64,000 nucleotides of DNA from Aegilops tauschii subsp. strangulata (lineage: Eukaryota; Streptophyta; Magnoliopsida; Poales; Poaceae): contig NC_053039.3 of NCBI RefSeq assembly GCF_002575655.3, positions 241,158,622-241,222,621 on the forward strand, given 5' to 3'. This document shows, one piece after another, positions 1 through 10,093 of the stretch (positions are counted from its first letter, which is position 1; each line of letters starts with the position of its first letter). A model generated the notes under the pieces. That model saw only the letters and a program-made list of their open reading frames with translations, was not told where the DNA came from and ran no database searches. A program made the position numbers and the translations under genes.

Positions 1-250
1 CCGTTGCTACTGTTACAATCACTACAAAACCCAAAAATATTACTTTTGCTACCGTTACCGTTACTTCCATATTACTTTGCTACTAAATACTTTGCTGTAG
101 ATACTAAGTTATCTAGGTGTGGTTGAATTGACAACTCAACTGCTAATACTTGAGAATATTCTTTGGCTCCCCTTGTGTCGAATCAATAAAATTGGGTTGA
201 ATACTCTACCCTCGAAAACTGTTGCGATCCCCTATACTTGTGGGTTATCA
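1..250 (+). repeat. 5' LTR, last 250 bases
   Basis: This matches 8131-8380 almost base for base and ends in ttatca immediately before the spacer to the primer binding site. The rest of the 5' LTR lies left of the window. Confidence 0.9.
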
Positions 251-261
251 AGACTATTTTC

Positions 262-279
262 TGGCGCCGTTGCCGGGGA
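262..279 (+). other. Primer binding site, tRNA-Asp type
   Basis: The sequence tggcgccgttgccgggga follows the 5' LTR after an 11-base spacer. It complements the 3' end of plant tRNA-Asp, the usual primer of Athila-group elements. The TGATACG-type element at 10094-18093 has a closely similar site. Confidence 0.8.
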
Positions 280-328
280 GCATAGCTCTATTCTTTGAGT
301 CACTTGGGATTTATATCTGCTGGTCACT

Positions 329-1648
329 ATGAAGAACTTGAAAGACGAGAAAACAAAAATTTATCCTTCAACTACGAGCGGAGGTAAGGAACTGCCATCT
401 AGCTCTGCACTTGATTCACCTTCTGTTTTGAGTAAGCTTGTGACACCTAAACCTGCTTCTGCTATTAATTCTGATATGTCGCATGTTATTGATGATGCCA
501 CTTCTGCTATGCATGATACTTATGATGAAACTACTTCTATGCTTGATACTACTGTGCCACTTGGTGAATTTCTTGATGAACAACTTGCTAAGGCTAGAGA
601 GAATGAAATTATTGAAACTGATAATATTGATGGAAGTGATGATGAAGACTCTCCCAATAAATATGAATTGCCTGTTGTGCCTGAGGGCTATGTTATGGAT
701 GAAGAAACTGCTAGAGACTTTCTTGCTTGCAATGATAGAAGTGATCTTAAGAAATTATTAGTTAAGCTTAAACAAAAAACTTTGAATGCTAGAATGAAAT
801 ATGATCCTGCTTATGCTACTTCACCTATCTTTGTTACTGATAAGGATTATGAATTCTCTATCGACCCTGATATAATTACTTTGGTTGAATCTGATCCTTT
901 TTATGGCTATGAATCTGAAACTGTTGTGGCACATCTTACTAAATTAAATGATATAGCCACCCTGTTCACTAATGATGAGAGAACTCGCTACTTTTATATC
1001 CTTAAAGTATTTCCGTTCTCATTAAAGGGCGATGCTAAGATATGGTTTAATTCTCTTGATCCTGGTTGTGTGCGTAGTCCCCAGGATATGATTTATTACT
1101 TCTCTGCTAAATATTTCCCTGCTCATAAGAAACAAGCTGCTTTAAGGGAAATATATAATTTTGTGCTAATTGAAGAAGAGATTCTCCCACAAGCTTGGGG
1201 GAGGCTTCTCCAGTTACTTAATGCTTTGCCTGATCATCCTATTAAGAAAAATGAAATACTTGATATCTTCTATAATGGACTAACCGATGCTTCCAGAGAC
1301 CACCTGGATAGTTGTGCTGGTTCTGTTTTCAGGGAAAGAACACCAGATGAAGCTGAAATTCTTTTGAATAATATGTTGACTAATGAAAATAATTGGACAC
1401 TTCCTGAGCCAACTCCTGAGCCTATTCCTAAACCAACTCCGAAGAAAAGGGGTGTTCTATTTCTCAGTCCTGAAGATATGCAAGAGGCAAAGAAATCTAT
1501 GAAAGAAAAGGGTATTAAAGCTGAAGATGTTAAGAATTTACCACCTATTGAAGAAATACATGGTCTTAATTTACCGCCTGTTGAAGAAATATATGATCTT
1601 AATTCATCACCTATTGAAGAAACACATGGTCCTGATAACCCGACATAG
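329..1648 (+). CDS. gag: Gag polyprotein (Retrotrans_gag), stopped early
   Basis: This 439-residue frame encodes the capsid part of a Gypsy Gag. The conserved Retrotrans_gag block (PF03732 type) lies at about residues 200-350, with the KGDAKIWF and SAKYFP motifs and the long helical region ending near NNMLTNENNW. The N-terminal third is acidic and low in complexity. After a proline-rich stretch near residues 365-380, the tail carries three imperfect repeats around PPIEEIHGLNL. The frame ends at a TAG at 1646-1648, but recognisable Gag sequence continues in the same frame to about 1790 and then in another frame. The stop is therefore probably a mutation and not the native end. The start is the first ATG after the primer site. 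There is no zinc knuckle. Confidence 0.85.
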   Translation: MKNLKDEKTKIYPSTTSGGKELPSSSALDSPSVLSKLVTPKPASAINSDMSHVIDDATSAMHDTYDETTSMLDTTVPLGEFLDEQLAKARENEIIETDNIDGSDDEDSPNKYELPVVPEGYVMDEETARDFLACNDRSDLKKLLVKLKQKTLNARMKYDPAYATSPIFVTDKDYEFSIDPDIITLVESDPFYGYESETVVAHLTKLNDIATLFTNDERTRYFYILKVFPFSLKGDAKIWFNSLDPGCVRSPQDMIYYFSAKYFPAHKKQAALREIYNFVLIEEEILPQAWGRLLQLLNALPDHPIKKNEILDIFYNGLTDASRDHLDSCAGSVFRERTPDEAEILLNNMLTNENNWTLPEPTPEPIPKPTPKKRGVLFLSPEDMQEAKKSMKEKGIKAEDVKNLPPIEEIHGLNLPPVEEIYDLNSSPIEETHGPDNPT

Positions 1649-2100
1649 GTAGTAAAGGTAAATTCTCTCTATAGATTTGATGAAGGTGATATTCCTCACT
1701 ATAAGTCTGCTAGACAATGCTTAGATGAGTTTGACAATTTTATTGTTAAACAAGAAAACTTCAATGCTTATGTTGGTAGACAATTGAAATTTACAATTCC
1801 GATATGCTTGAACACTTGGGTGAATATATGTCTAGAGTTAAAGGTGAACTTAAACTCACTAGTAAACATGCTTCTATGGTTACCACTCAAGTAGAACAAG
1901 TACTTAAAGCTCAAAATGATTTGCTCAATGAACTGAATAATAAGAATAATGATAATGATGTTAGAGTTGTGACTAGAGGGGGTAAAATGACTCAGGAACC
2001 TTTGTATCCTGAAGGCCATCCTAAGAGAATTGAGCAAGATTCTCAGAGAACTAATGTTGATGCACCTAGTCCTTCTAAAAAGGAAGAAAAAGAAAAATGA
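1649..2100 (+). pseudogene. gag: Gag C-terminal remnant, frameshifted
   Basis: Reading on from the TAG at 1648, the frame stays open to about 1790, where one base out of register moves the sense to the frame that opens at 1804. That frame gives 98 residues (LGEYMSRVKGELKLTS and onward, then a lysine/glutamate-rich end) and stops at 2100. The sense then passes to the protease frame across an A-rich run near 2077-2097. One nonsense mutation and two frameshifts thus separate the gag and protease parts. This is inferred from continuity of the protein sequence, not from comparison with an intact copy. Confidence 0.6.
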
Positions 2101-3148
2101 TAGGACCTTGCATACTTCTAATGAACCTATTGTTGAACCACCTGAGAATCCAAATGATATTTCTATGTTTGATGTTGAAACACAATCTGGTAATGAACAT
2201 GAACCTGGTGATAATGTTAATGATGATGTTCATGTTGATTCTCAACCTAGCAATGACAATGATGTAGAAATTGAACCTGCTGTTGATCTTGATAACCCAC
2301 AATCAAAGAATCAACGTTATGATAAGAGAGACTTTGTTGCTAGGAAACACAGTAAAGAAAGAGATCCATGGGTTCAGAAACCCATGCCTTTTCCTCCCAA
2401 ACCATCCAAGAAAAAGGATGATGAGGACTTTGAGCGCTTTGCTGAAATGATTAGACCTATCTTTTTGCGTATGCGATTAACTAATATGCTCAAAATGAAT
2501 CCTTATGCTAAGTACATGAAAGAAATTGTTACTAATAAAAGAAAGATACCGGAAGCTGAAATTTCCACCATGCCTGCTAATTACACTTTCAAGGGTGGAA
2601 TACCTAAGAAACTAGGAGATCCAGGAGTACCCACTATACCATGCTCCATTAAAAGAAATTATGTTAGAACTGCTTTATGTGATCTTGGAGCCGGTGTTAG
2701 TGTTATGCCTCTCTCTTTATATCGTAGACTTGATTTGAATAAGTTGACACCTACTGAAATATCTTTGCAAATGGCTGATACATCAACTGCTATACCTGTC
2801 GGTATTTGTGAGGATGTGCCTGTTGTGGTTGCAAACATTACTATTTTAACGGACTTTGTTATTCTTGATATTCCCGAGGACGATAGTATGTCTATTATTC
2901 TTGGAAGACCCTTTTGGAATACTGCAGGGGCTGTTATTGATTGCAACAAAGGCAATGTCACTTTTCATGTTAATGTAATGAGCATACGGTACACTCCGAG
3001 GAAACAACCTCAAGTCCACAGTATCAATTCTATTGGAAAAATTCCATCGATTATTATTGGAGGTTTTGAATTTCCTCTTCCTACTGCCAAAAATAGATAT
3101 GATATTCTTATTGTTGGGGATGTGCATATCCCCGTTGAGGTAACATAG
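2030..3148 (+). CDS. Aspartic protease region of Athila-type polyprotein
   Basis: This 372-residue frame carries a retropepsin-like aspartic protease. The catalytic motif reads CDLGAGVSVMP at about residues 213-223, the D-L-G-A form common in Athila and Tat Gypsy elements, and the flap/C-terminal motif IILGRPFW lies near residue 290. The first 60 residues are acidic and repetitive, followed by a basic linker. The true beginning is joined to Gag: the ATG at 2030 is simply the first in this frame, and the sense enters it near 2085. The frame ends at 3148. Continuing reading shows short pieces of related protein but no reverse transcriptase, so the pol core is absent. It would cut the Gag precursor in virus-like particles if translated. 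Confidence 0.8.
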   Translation: MSKILRELMLMHLVLLKRKKKKNDRTLHTSNEPIVEPPENPNDISMFDVETQSGNEHEPGDNVNDDVHVDSQPSNDNDVEIEPAVDLDNPQSKNQRYDKRDFVARKHSKERDPWVQKPMPFPPKPSKKKDDEDFERFAEMIRPIFLRMRLTNMLKMNPYAKYMKEIVTNKRKIPEAEISTMPANYTFKGGIPKKLGDPGVPTIPCSIKRNYVRTALCDLGAGVSVMPLSLYRRLDLNKLTPTEISLQMADTSTAIPVGICEDVPVVVANITILTDFVILDIPEDDSMSIILGRPFWNTAGAVIDCNKGNVTFHVNVMSIRYTPRKQPQVHSINSIGKIPSIIIGGFEFPLPTAKNRYDILIVGDVHIPVEVT

Positions 3149-3936
3149 TGTTATTCGAAATTTCTCCGGTTTCATGTTATTCGAAATGAGTTTGTTAACA
3201 AGACCTGATCAACCTTGTTAGTGGATTCCTTTTGATGAGCATGAGATGGATGAAGTTAGAAGGCACAACCTTCTGTACCCTTCTTTTACTTTCTGTTATT
3301 TAGTTGAAATAGAGTAAAAATAGTATTTTTCTGTCTGTTTTCTGAATTATCCGTGCAATATAAAAATACCCTGAAAATAAAAGTTCTCCAAATGCCCTGC
3401 CAATTTAATATGATTTTTTCTGGAATATTTGAGAACATTTGGCACTGAGAACACAGCAGGGGGAGCAAGCACCTGGGCATGAGGGTCCAGGGCGCGCCCA
3501 CCCCCCTGGGCGCGCCCCCTGCCTCGTGGGCCACGGTGGCTCCCCTCCACTTATTCCTGCACCCACACACTTCTTCTTCCTCCCAAAAAAATCACCAACC
3601 AGCTCAAGCACGAGTTCTAGCTCATTTTGCTGCGATTTTCGATCTCCTTGCTCAAAGCACCTCTCACAAAACTGCTTTGGGGGATTGTTCCTTGGTATGT
3701 GACTCCTCCATTGGTCCAATTAGTTTTTGTTCTAGTGCTTTATTCATTGCAAAATTGTGCTGCCTAGGTGACCTTGTTCTTGAGCTTGCATGTCAAATTT
3801 ATATGGTTCCAAGTAGTTCTAATGCATGATATAGGCTCTAAGCACTTGTAGGAGTAGTTGCTATCAATTTTGTTGAGTTTGGTTCACTTTTATTTGAAGT
3901 TATTAAAAATTTCAGAAATTTTTTAGAGGAAGAAAT
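3149..3936 (+). promoter_or_regulatory. Spacer with putative internal leader and intron before the ATHILA-type ORF
   Basis: No pol sequence is found here. The stretch holds a GC-rich near-palindromic patch (gggcgcgcccacccccctg and neighbours, about 3492-3520), also seen in the LTRs of this group. A pyrimidine-rich leader-like segment follows (3560-3690), then a good splice donor context (G/GTATGT at 3694/3695). Acceptor-like tttcag and ttttttag follow at 3915 and 3926, just upstream of the ATG at 3937. I infer a 5' untranslated exon and an intron of about 220-230 bases for the next ORF. No clear TATA box was seen. Splicing is not proven. Confidence 0.4.
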
Positions 3937-4961
3937 ATGTTTAGGAAAATGTACCAAGGTGGTCCTTCAAGGAAGCAAGGACCCAGGCTTGCAATGCGCG
4001 ATGCTGAAATGAACCACCAAGGGACGCTCCAGTGCGGCCTTGTGAATGGCCTTCAAAGGACTTCATGGATCAAGCAGGAATTAAGGAGGAATTTAACGTG
4101 TATTTGCGTAACGCTGATCTTGTGAGCTTCGAGGCAGATAAGTGCCGCCAGTACCACTATTTCACTAGTTCCTTTGTGAGGAGGTTTGAATTTTCATCTT
4201 CACGCAATTCTCAAACTGTCCTGTTTGATCTTTATGAAAATTCTTATACTATGGACTTAGAGGATTTTACCACTGCTTGCAAACTTCCACAATGGGGTAG
4301 TGCTAGTGAACCTCGCAAATCTGAATTTAGAGATTTTCTTGCTAGTATAACTGTGGGGGAATCTAGAGACATAGCACAAGCTACCATAGGGAGCATTCAT
4401 TTTCCTGCTATACATTATTTTGCTCTCTCCATAGGTAGGTGCATAAATGGTAAGGATGAAGCATGTCACATGTGTGTTCCTGACCTCAGTGTTCTCAGGA
4501 GTGCTGTGTTAGGGGATAAACATTATAATTTGGGAGCCATTGTTGCACGTAGGTTGCATAATAATAGATTTAATGGAGATTTCTTTGGTGGAATTTATGC
4601 AACCCGTTTAGCTAATTTTCTTGGTGTAACTGTACGTGAGGATGATATTGAGTTGCCTCCTGCTTATTTAAATTCTGAGGCTATGGTTCGTCATTAGTTT
4701 GTTGAGAGGAACGATCAGTTCCTCCAGTACCGACTAATCTTTGACAAACGACGCACCTATCACGTCGCTCTCCCTGCTTCTACTTTCTTTGACTTTCAGG
4801 CAAAGGGGAGATATTTCATAACCAGAGAGGAGGCGGATGAGTATAAGAGGAGGGCTGAGATAGCTCGCCTCCAAGCTGCAGCCCATGATGCAATGACTGC
4901 TGCATCTCAGTACGACCCCAACTATAACTTTGGATATCTGCCAGACCAGCCGTGGCAATAG
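3937..4961 (+). pseudogene. ATHILA-type extra ORF, one frameshift and one stop
   Basis: The protein resembles the ATHILA ORF1 family of plant Gypsy elements (PF03078 type). Recognisable stretches include FVRRFEFSSSRNSQTVLFD, TACKLPQWG, HYNLGAIVARRLHNN and GGIYATRLANFLGV. The reading starts at the ATG at 3937, shifts frame near 4020, runs to a TAG at 4695-4697, and continues in the same frame to a TAG at 4959-4961, ending in a lysine/arginine/glutamate-rich helix and an aromatic tail. Its function is unknown in the family; roles as an env-like or accessory protein are speculation. It is preceded by a leader-like spacer and follows the protease frame where pol would be expected, as if pol had been lost or replaced. 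Confidence 0.7.
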
Positions 4962-4982
4962 ACCAACTTAGGCCAAAAGCCT

Positions 4983-4997
4983 AAGCTTGGGGGAGTA
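4983..4997 (+). other. Internal polypurine-tract-like copy
   Basis: The run aagcttgggggagta lies 20 bases after the ATHILA-type ORF. It matches, over its first 14 bases, the polypurine tract that abuts the 3' LTR at 6981-6994. It could act as a second plus-strand primer. Confidence 0.55.
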
Positions 4998-6980
4998 CGT
5001 ATTTCTCACCGACATTACATTTACATTCACACACTCATTGCTAAATGTCGGTGCTCATACTTTTTCACTGTAATATCCATGCTAGTTTATTTTTCTTTTT
5101 ATGCTTTCTTCTTGTGTGTTTGAGAAACCTTAAGAAAAACCCAAAAAATTAGTAATAGCTTTTAGCTAGTTTATTTTCTTGATGTAGTAGTAATAATTAA
5201 AAGAAAACCCAAAAATATTTCTTGTTCTTCTTTTGCTTGTTGTGAGCTTTCCCGTGTAAATAGTTTTATTTCTTTTCTTTTCTTTGGGGGTCGATAGGAG
5301 AAGACCATGATTAAATTGTTGAAATGGCTCTTATATGCATTATTGTTGATTTAACCAAGAGCCCATATTGCCTTGTCTTCTCCTGTTTATTGAATGCTTG
5401 CAGATTCCAGCTTAGTCCAATGCACGTGCACTATTATTATTCACATCGTTCGGTCGTGCAAGTGAAAGGCAATTATGATGATATATGATGGATTTATTGA
5501 GATGGGAGAAGCTGGTATGAACTCGACCTCTCTTGTTTTTGTAAATATGATTAGTTCATCGTTCCTGATTCAGCCTATTATGAATAAACATGTTTGCAAT
5601 GACAATTAGAGATTATAGTTACTCGTGCCATGCTTGATTAGCTATGAGTTATAATGGTTTACCTTGTGTGCCAACATGCTATTAAAATGGTTGTGATGTG
5701 GTATAGTAGGGTGGTATCCTCCTTTGAATGATTCGAGTGACTTGACTTGGCACATGTTCACGCATGTAGTTGAAACAAAATCAACATAGCCTTCACGATA
5801 TTTATGTTCATGGTGGATAATATCCTACTCATGCTTGCACTCAATGTTTATTAATTTTAGTGCATGTTCATGACTGTTGTCGCTCTCTAGTTGGTCGCTT
5901 CCCAGTCTTTTTCTAGCCTCCACTTGTACTAAGCGGGAATACTGCTTGTGCATCCAATCCCTTAAACCCCAAAGTTATTCCATATGAGTCCACCATACCT
6001 TCCTATATGCGGTATCTACCTACCGTTCCAAGTAAATTTGTATGTGCCAAACTCTAAACCTTCAAATGAAATTCTGTTTTGTATGTTCGAATAGCTCATG
6101 TATCAACTAGGGATGTTTGTATCTTCCATGCTAGGCGGGTTATTCTCAAGAGGAGTGGACTCCGCTCCTCACTCACGAGAAAATGGCTGGTCACCGGGAT
6201 GCCCAGTCCCATGCTTTATGCAAATCAAATCAAAATAATTGCAAACTAAACTCCCCCGGGACTGTTGTTAGTTGGAGGCACTCGTTGTTTCGAGCAAGCC
6301 ATGGATTGATGCTTGTTGGTGGAGGGGGAGTATAAAGTTTACCATTCTGTTTGGGAACCGCCTATAATGTGTTTAGCATGGAAGATATCACCATCTCTTG
6401 GTTGTTATGTTGACAATGAAAGTATGCCACTCAAAATATTATTTATCTCTGCTTTAAAATCGAGCTCTGGCACCTCTACAAATCCCTGCTTCCCTCTGCG
6501 AAGGGCCTATCTATTTACTTTTGTGTTGAGTCATCACCCTCTTGTTAAAAAGCACCAGCTGGAGAGCACCGCTGTCATTTGCATCCATTACTATTAATTT
6601 ATATTGGGTATGACTGGATCTCTTTTACCATGAATTACAATGTTTAGTCAGTCCTTGGTCTTTAAAGGTGCTTTGCATTTATGTTTTGCGGTCTCAGAAA
6701 GGGCTAGCGAGATACCACCTTGTTATATCATATTATGATTGTTTTGAGAAAGTGTTGTCATCCGAGATTTATTATTATTGCTCGCTAGTTGATTATGCCA
6801 TTGATATGAGTAAACATGAGACCTAAGAGTTATTGTGAATATGGTTAGTCATAATCTTTGCTGAAAACTTGAATGCTGGCTTTACATATTTACAACAACA
6901 AGAGCAAACAGAGTTTGTAAAAGTTTTTCTTTATCACTTTCAGTTTATCAACTGAATTGCTTGAGGACAAGCAAAGGTTT
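4998..6980 (+). other. Long non-coding 3' region of the WHAM-like element
   Basis: About 2 kb without a credible coding frame lies between the internal and terminal polypurine tracts. Short stretches recur, inverted, in the right-end element (for example around 6485-6515 and 63535-63560, sharing ctctgcgaaggg), showing that the non-coding region is conserved between related families. Confidence 0.7.
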
Positions 6981-6994
6981 AAGCTTGGGGGAGT
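6981..6994 (+). other. Polypurine tract before the 3' LTR
   Basis: The purine-rich run aagcttgggggagt directly abuts the TGATACG start of the 3' LTR, as expected for the plus-strand primer. Confidence 0.8.
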
Positions 6995-8380
6995 TGATAC
7001 GTCTCCGTCGTATCTACTTTTCCAAACACTTTTGCCCTTGTTTTGGACTCTAACTTGCATGATTTGAATGGAACTAACCCGGACTGACGCTGTTTTTAGC
7101 AGAATTGCCATGGTGTTATTTATGTGCAGAAACAAAAGTTCTCGGAATGACCTGAAACTTCACGGAGATTATTTTTGGAAATAATAAAAAATACTAGCGA
7201 AAGAATCAAGGCCAGGGGGCCCACACCCTTTCCACGAGGGTGGGGGGCGCGCCCCCTGCCTCATGGGCCCCCTGGAGCTCCACCGACCTCAACTCCAACT
7301 CCATATATTCGTGTTCGGGGAGAAAAAATTAGAGAGAAGGATTCATCGCGTTTTACGATACGGAGCCGCCGCCAAGCCCTAAACTCTCTCGGGAGGGCTG
7401 ATCTAGAGTCCGTTCGGGGCTCCGGAGAGGGGAATCCGTCGCCGTCGTCATCATCAACCATCCTCCATCACCAATTTCATGATGCTCACCGCCGTGCGTG
7501 AGTAATTCCATCGTAGGCTTGCTGGATGGTGATGGGTTGGATGAGATTTATCATGTAATCGAGATAGTTTTGTTAGGGTTTGATCCCTAGTATCCACTAT
7601 GTTCTGAGATTGATGTTGCTATGACTTTGCTATGCTTAATGCTTGTCACTAGGGCCCGAGTGCCATGATTTCAGATCTGAACCTATTATGTTTTCATGAA
7701 TATATGTGAGTTCTTGATCCTATCTTGCAAGTCTATAGTCACCTACTATGTGTTATGATCCGGCAACCCCGAAGTGACAATAATCGGGACCACTCCTGGT
7801 GATGACCATAGTTTCAGGAGTTCATGTATTCACTATGTGTTAATGCTTTGGTCCGGTACTCTGTTAAAAGGGGGCCTTAATATCCCTTAGTTTCCATTAG
7901 GACCCCGCTGCCATGGGAGGGTAGGACAAAAGATGTCATGCAAGTTCTTTTCCATAAGCACGTATGACTATATTCGGAATACATGCCTACATTACATTGA
8001 TGAATTGGAGCTAGTTCTGTGTCACCCTATGTTATGATTGTTACATGATGAACCGCATCCGGCATAATTCTCCATCACCGATCCAATGCCTACGAGCTTT
8101 TCGCATATTGTTCTTCGCTTATTTACTTTGCCGTTGCTACTGTTACAATCACTACAAAACCCAAAAATATTACTTTTGCTACCGTTACCGTTACTTCCAT
8201 ATTACTTTGCTACTAAATACTTTGCTGCAGATACTAAGTTATCCAGGTGTGGTTGAATTGACAACTCAACTGCTAATACTTGAGAATATTCTTTGGCTCC
8301 CCTTGTGTCGAATCAATAAATTTGGGTTGAATACTCTACCCTCGAAAACTGTTGCGATCCCCTATACTTGTGGGTTATCA
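6995..8380 (+). repeat. 3' LTR of the WHAM-like element (1386 bp)
   Basis: The LTR starts tgatacgtctccgtcgta and ends gggttatca, with TGAT/ATCA termini. A TATA-like atatatt lies at 7303-7309, just downstream of a GC-rich block. The last 250 bases match the window start. The 5 bases after it (acatg, 8381-8385) should be the target duplication, but the other copy is outside the window. Confidence 0.85.
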
Positions 8381-8573
8381 ACATGATCTCGAGGTAGATC
8401 ATCTTATTGTTTGTACTCCATAATATCAATACAATCAAAGTAAGACGTAGGGTTTTACCTCTTTGAGAGGGCTCGAACCTGGGTAAACATCACCTCCCTC
8501 GTCTCATGTTGCCATTGCTCCTAGACCCACAACTTAGGACCCCCTACCCGAGATCCGCCAGTTTTAGTACCGA
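8381..8573 (+). repeat. 3' end of an older Gypsy LTR (host of the WHAM-like insertion)
   Basis: The sequence has the classic end of a Triticeae Gypsy LTR: a tract ending in aacctgggtaaac, then accccctacccgagatc, then ccagttttagtaccgac. The rest lies left of the window because the WHAM-like element is inserted in it. The same layout recurs in the LTRs at 18305-18753 and 27788-28143. Confidence 0.6.
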
Positions 8574-8799
8574 CGCCTCCCTCGTCCACATCACCGGAGG
8601 CCTCCTTTGCGGAGGCCTCGTCGGGGGTCCTTTCTATTTTGTGGCAAATCCACCCTTTGCCTAAGAGGGTTTGGGAGGGGTCGCGGTCATAAGGGCGGCT
8701 AGGGCAGCGATCACCTGCTGTCCTGATAGCAGGGGCTCCGAGTGAAACGCAACGATGGCGGCGAATCCTGCTTGGCAAGGATGATGAAAGTTATGATAG

Positions 8800-9837
8800 G
8801 ATCCTCCGGCCTCTAATTAAGACAGGCTTATGAAGAATACTTTTCCCTGCGGGAGGTCAGCCAAAAACGGCTCGATGGCCTACTTGTGTGACTTTGTGAT
8901 GGTGTCGGGTCCCACTAAGAAGCCAATACAAGAGTCGATGGCTTCCGAGTCCAACACTTCTTGGGAGACCCGTGCAGGATCCTTTGGGCATGCATACTGG
9001 GATATGAGGAGATCCCTGGCTTGGAGCGGCAAGGCACGACGCACCACCCAGGTCCGCACAATGTGGCCTCCAATTAGTCCGCCCTTCTTCGGGCGGACAA
9101 TGTCCTCCGCAAGTGCCTTGGCCTCCATTGTCATCTTGGTCAATGGAGCCCACGAACGTAGCTTCCACAGGAGCGTTCACAAAGGCCGACTAGTTCTCGT
9201 CGAGGCCCTCCACATAGAACCAAGTCTTGTGCCACTCCTAAACTGATTTCGGAAGGTTGAAGGAAAAGAAAGTGGACTTGGGATAAAGCTGCAGAATAGC
9301 GCTCCCGAGATCGCAGACAACGCCTTCGTTTGTCTGGACGCTAACTATGAAGAAATGACGGAACAACTCAAAGTGAGGAGTTGTCCCGAGGTAGCACTCA
9401 CAGAAAATGACTAAGTTGGCTATGTGAAGCACCCCGTTGGGTGGAATATGGTGCAGCTGGTCGCCGAGGAACCGTGTGAGGCCTCGCACAAAGCTGTGGA
9501 GTGGGAATTCGAGCCCTCTCCCAAAATACCTCAGCCACAAGATGTGCTCACCATCGCTGGGCTCCGACGGGACCTCTTCAGTTGGAGGCCGGGCCATCAG
9601 ATCCGCCAGCATCAGGAAATAATCCTTGTACATCTATATCTCCCCCGCTGTGGCTATGGTGGGGAACCACTTCCCTGTGGATATGGGAGTGACACGCGTC
9701 GGGTTTTGCCCACCTCTGGAAGAGACCCGCTTCCGCTTCTCGCCGGCGGTGCTCGACGAGGGCTCTTGACTGGAAGCCCTCTCCCCCTTCACGCTCCTCG
9801 TCCTGGCCAAGGGCGGTAGAGGGGTGGTGAGGAACAC
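8800..9837 (-). pseudogene. Antisense extra ORF with putative gypsy-type domain (Transposase_28 type)
   Basis: Read on the minus strand from 9837, the frame gives a basic N-terminal part (66 residues), a TAG at 9636-9634, then 131 residues with the conserved block YFGRGLEFPLHSFVRGL, HHIPPNGVLHIANLVIFC and FELFRHFF. This matches the putative gypsy-type transposon domain (PF04195 type) found in Tat-like Gypsy and other grass elements. Another in-frame TAG ends it at 9238. Recognisable sequence continues with a further stop and a shift to the frame holding PKKGGLIGGH. The orientation is opposite to the flanking LTRs, so it would be an antisense ORF. Its function is unknown. Confidence 0.65.
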
Positions 9838-10093
9838 AGCGGGTGGACGAAGGAGATGTGGTGGTGGCGCATCAAGAAATCTGATGGTGAAGGAAAGAGT
9901 CGAAATGAGTACAGGCGGGTGAAACTGAAAACCCTCTGTTTCCCTCCTTTAATAGATGCCTGAAATCGAAACGTCGACCCATGCAGGCAAGGTAGATGAC
10001 TTTCCTTACTGGTGATTTCCATTTTTCATAGCTATCGAGCGCGGGAGTCGTGGCGGCGTCACCGCTAGACCCCAAGGTACGTGGAGTGCCCAA
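9838..10093. other. Non-coding flank of the antisense ORF
   Basis: On the minus strand this is the leader side of the antisense ORF. It continues, after removal of the Sabrina-like element, at 18099-18304. Confidence 0.5.
10089..10093. repeat. Target site duplication cccaa (left)
   Basis: The pentamer cccaa abuts the left LTR and is repeated exactly at 18094-18098, next to the right LTR. Confidence 0.9.

Larger units (their letters stand above)
1..8380 (+). mobile_element. WHAM-like (Athila-type) Gypsy LTR retrotransposon, left end outside window
   Basis: The first 250 bases recur at 8131-8380, which identifies them as the end of the 5' LTR and the 3' LTR of one element. Between them lie a tRNA-Asp-type primer binding site, a gag frame, an aspartic protease frame, an ATHILA-type ORF, a long non-coding stretch and a polypurine tract, all on the plus strand. 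No reverse transcriptase, RNase H or integrase is present, so the copy cannot copy itself. Three substitutions were seen by eye between the two 250-base LTR ends, pointing to a fairly young insertion. The family name WHAM is from memory of the LTR start and is less certain than the Athila/Sabrina group assignment. It is inserted in an older Gypsy LTR (8381-8573). Confidence 0.85.

Noticed and set aside
3405..3829. Open frames of up to 116 residues in the leader-like region
   Set aside because: High GC content and low complexity explain them. No conserved motif was seen, and the region is better read as a leader plus intron.
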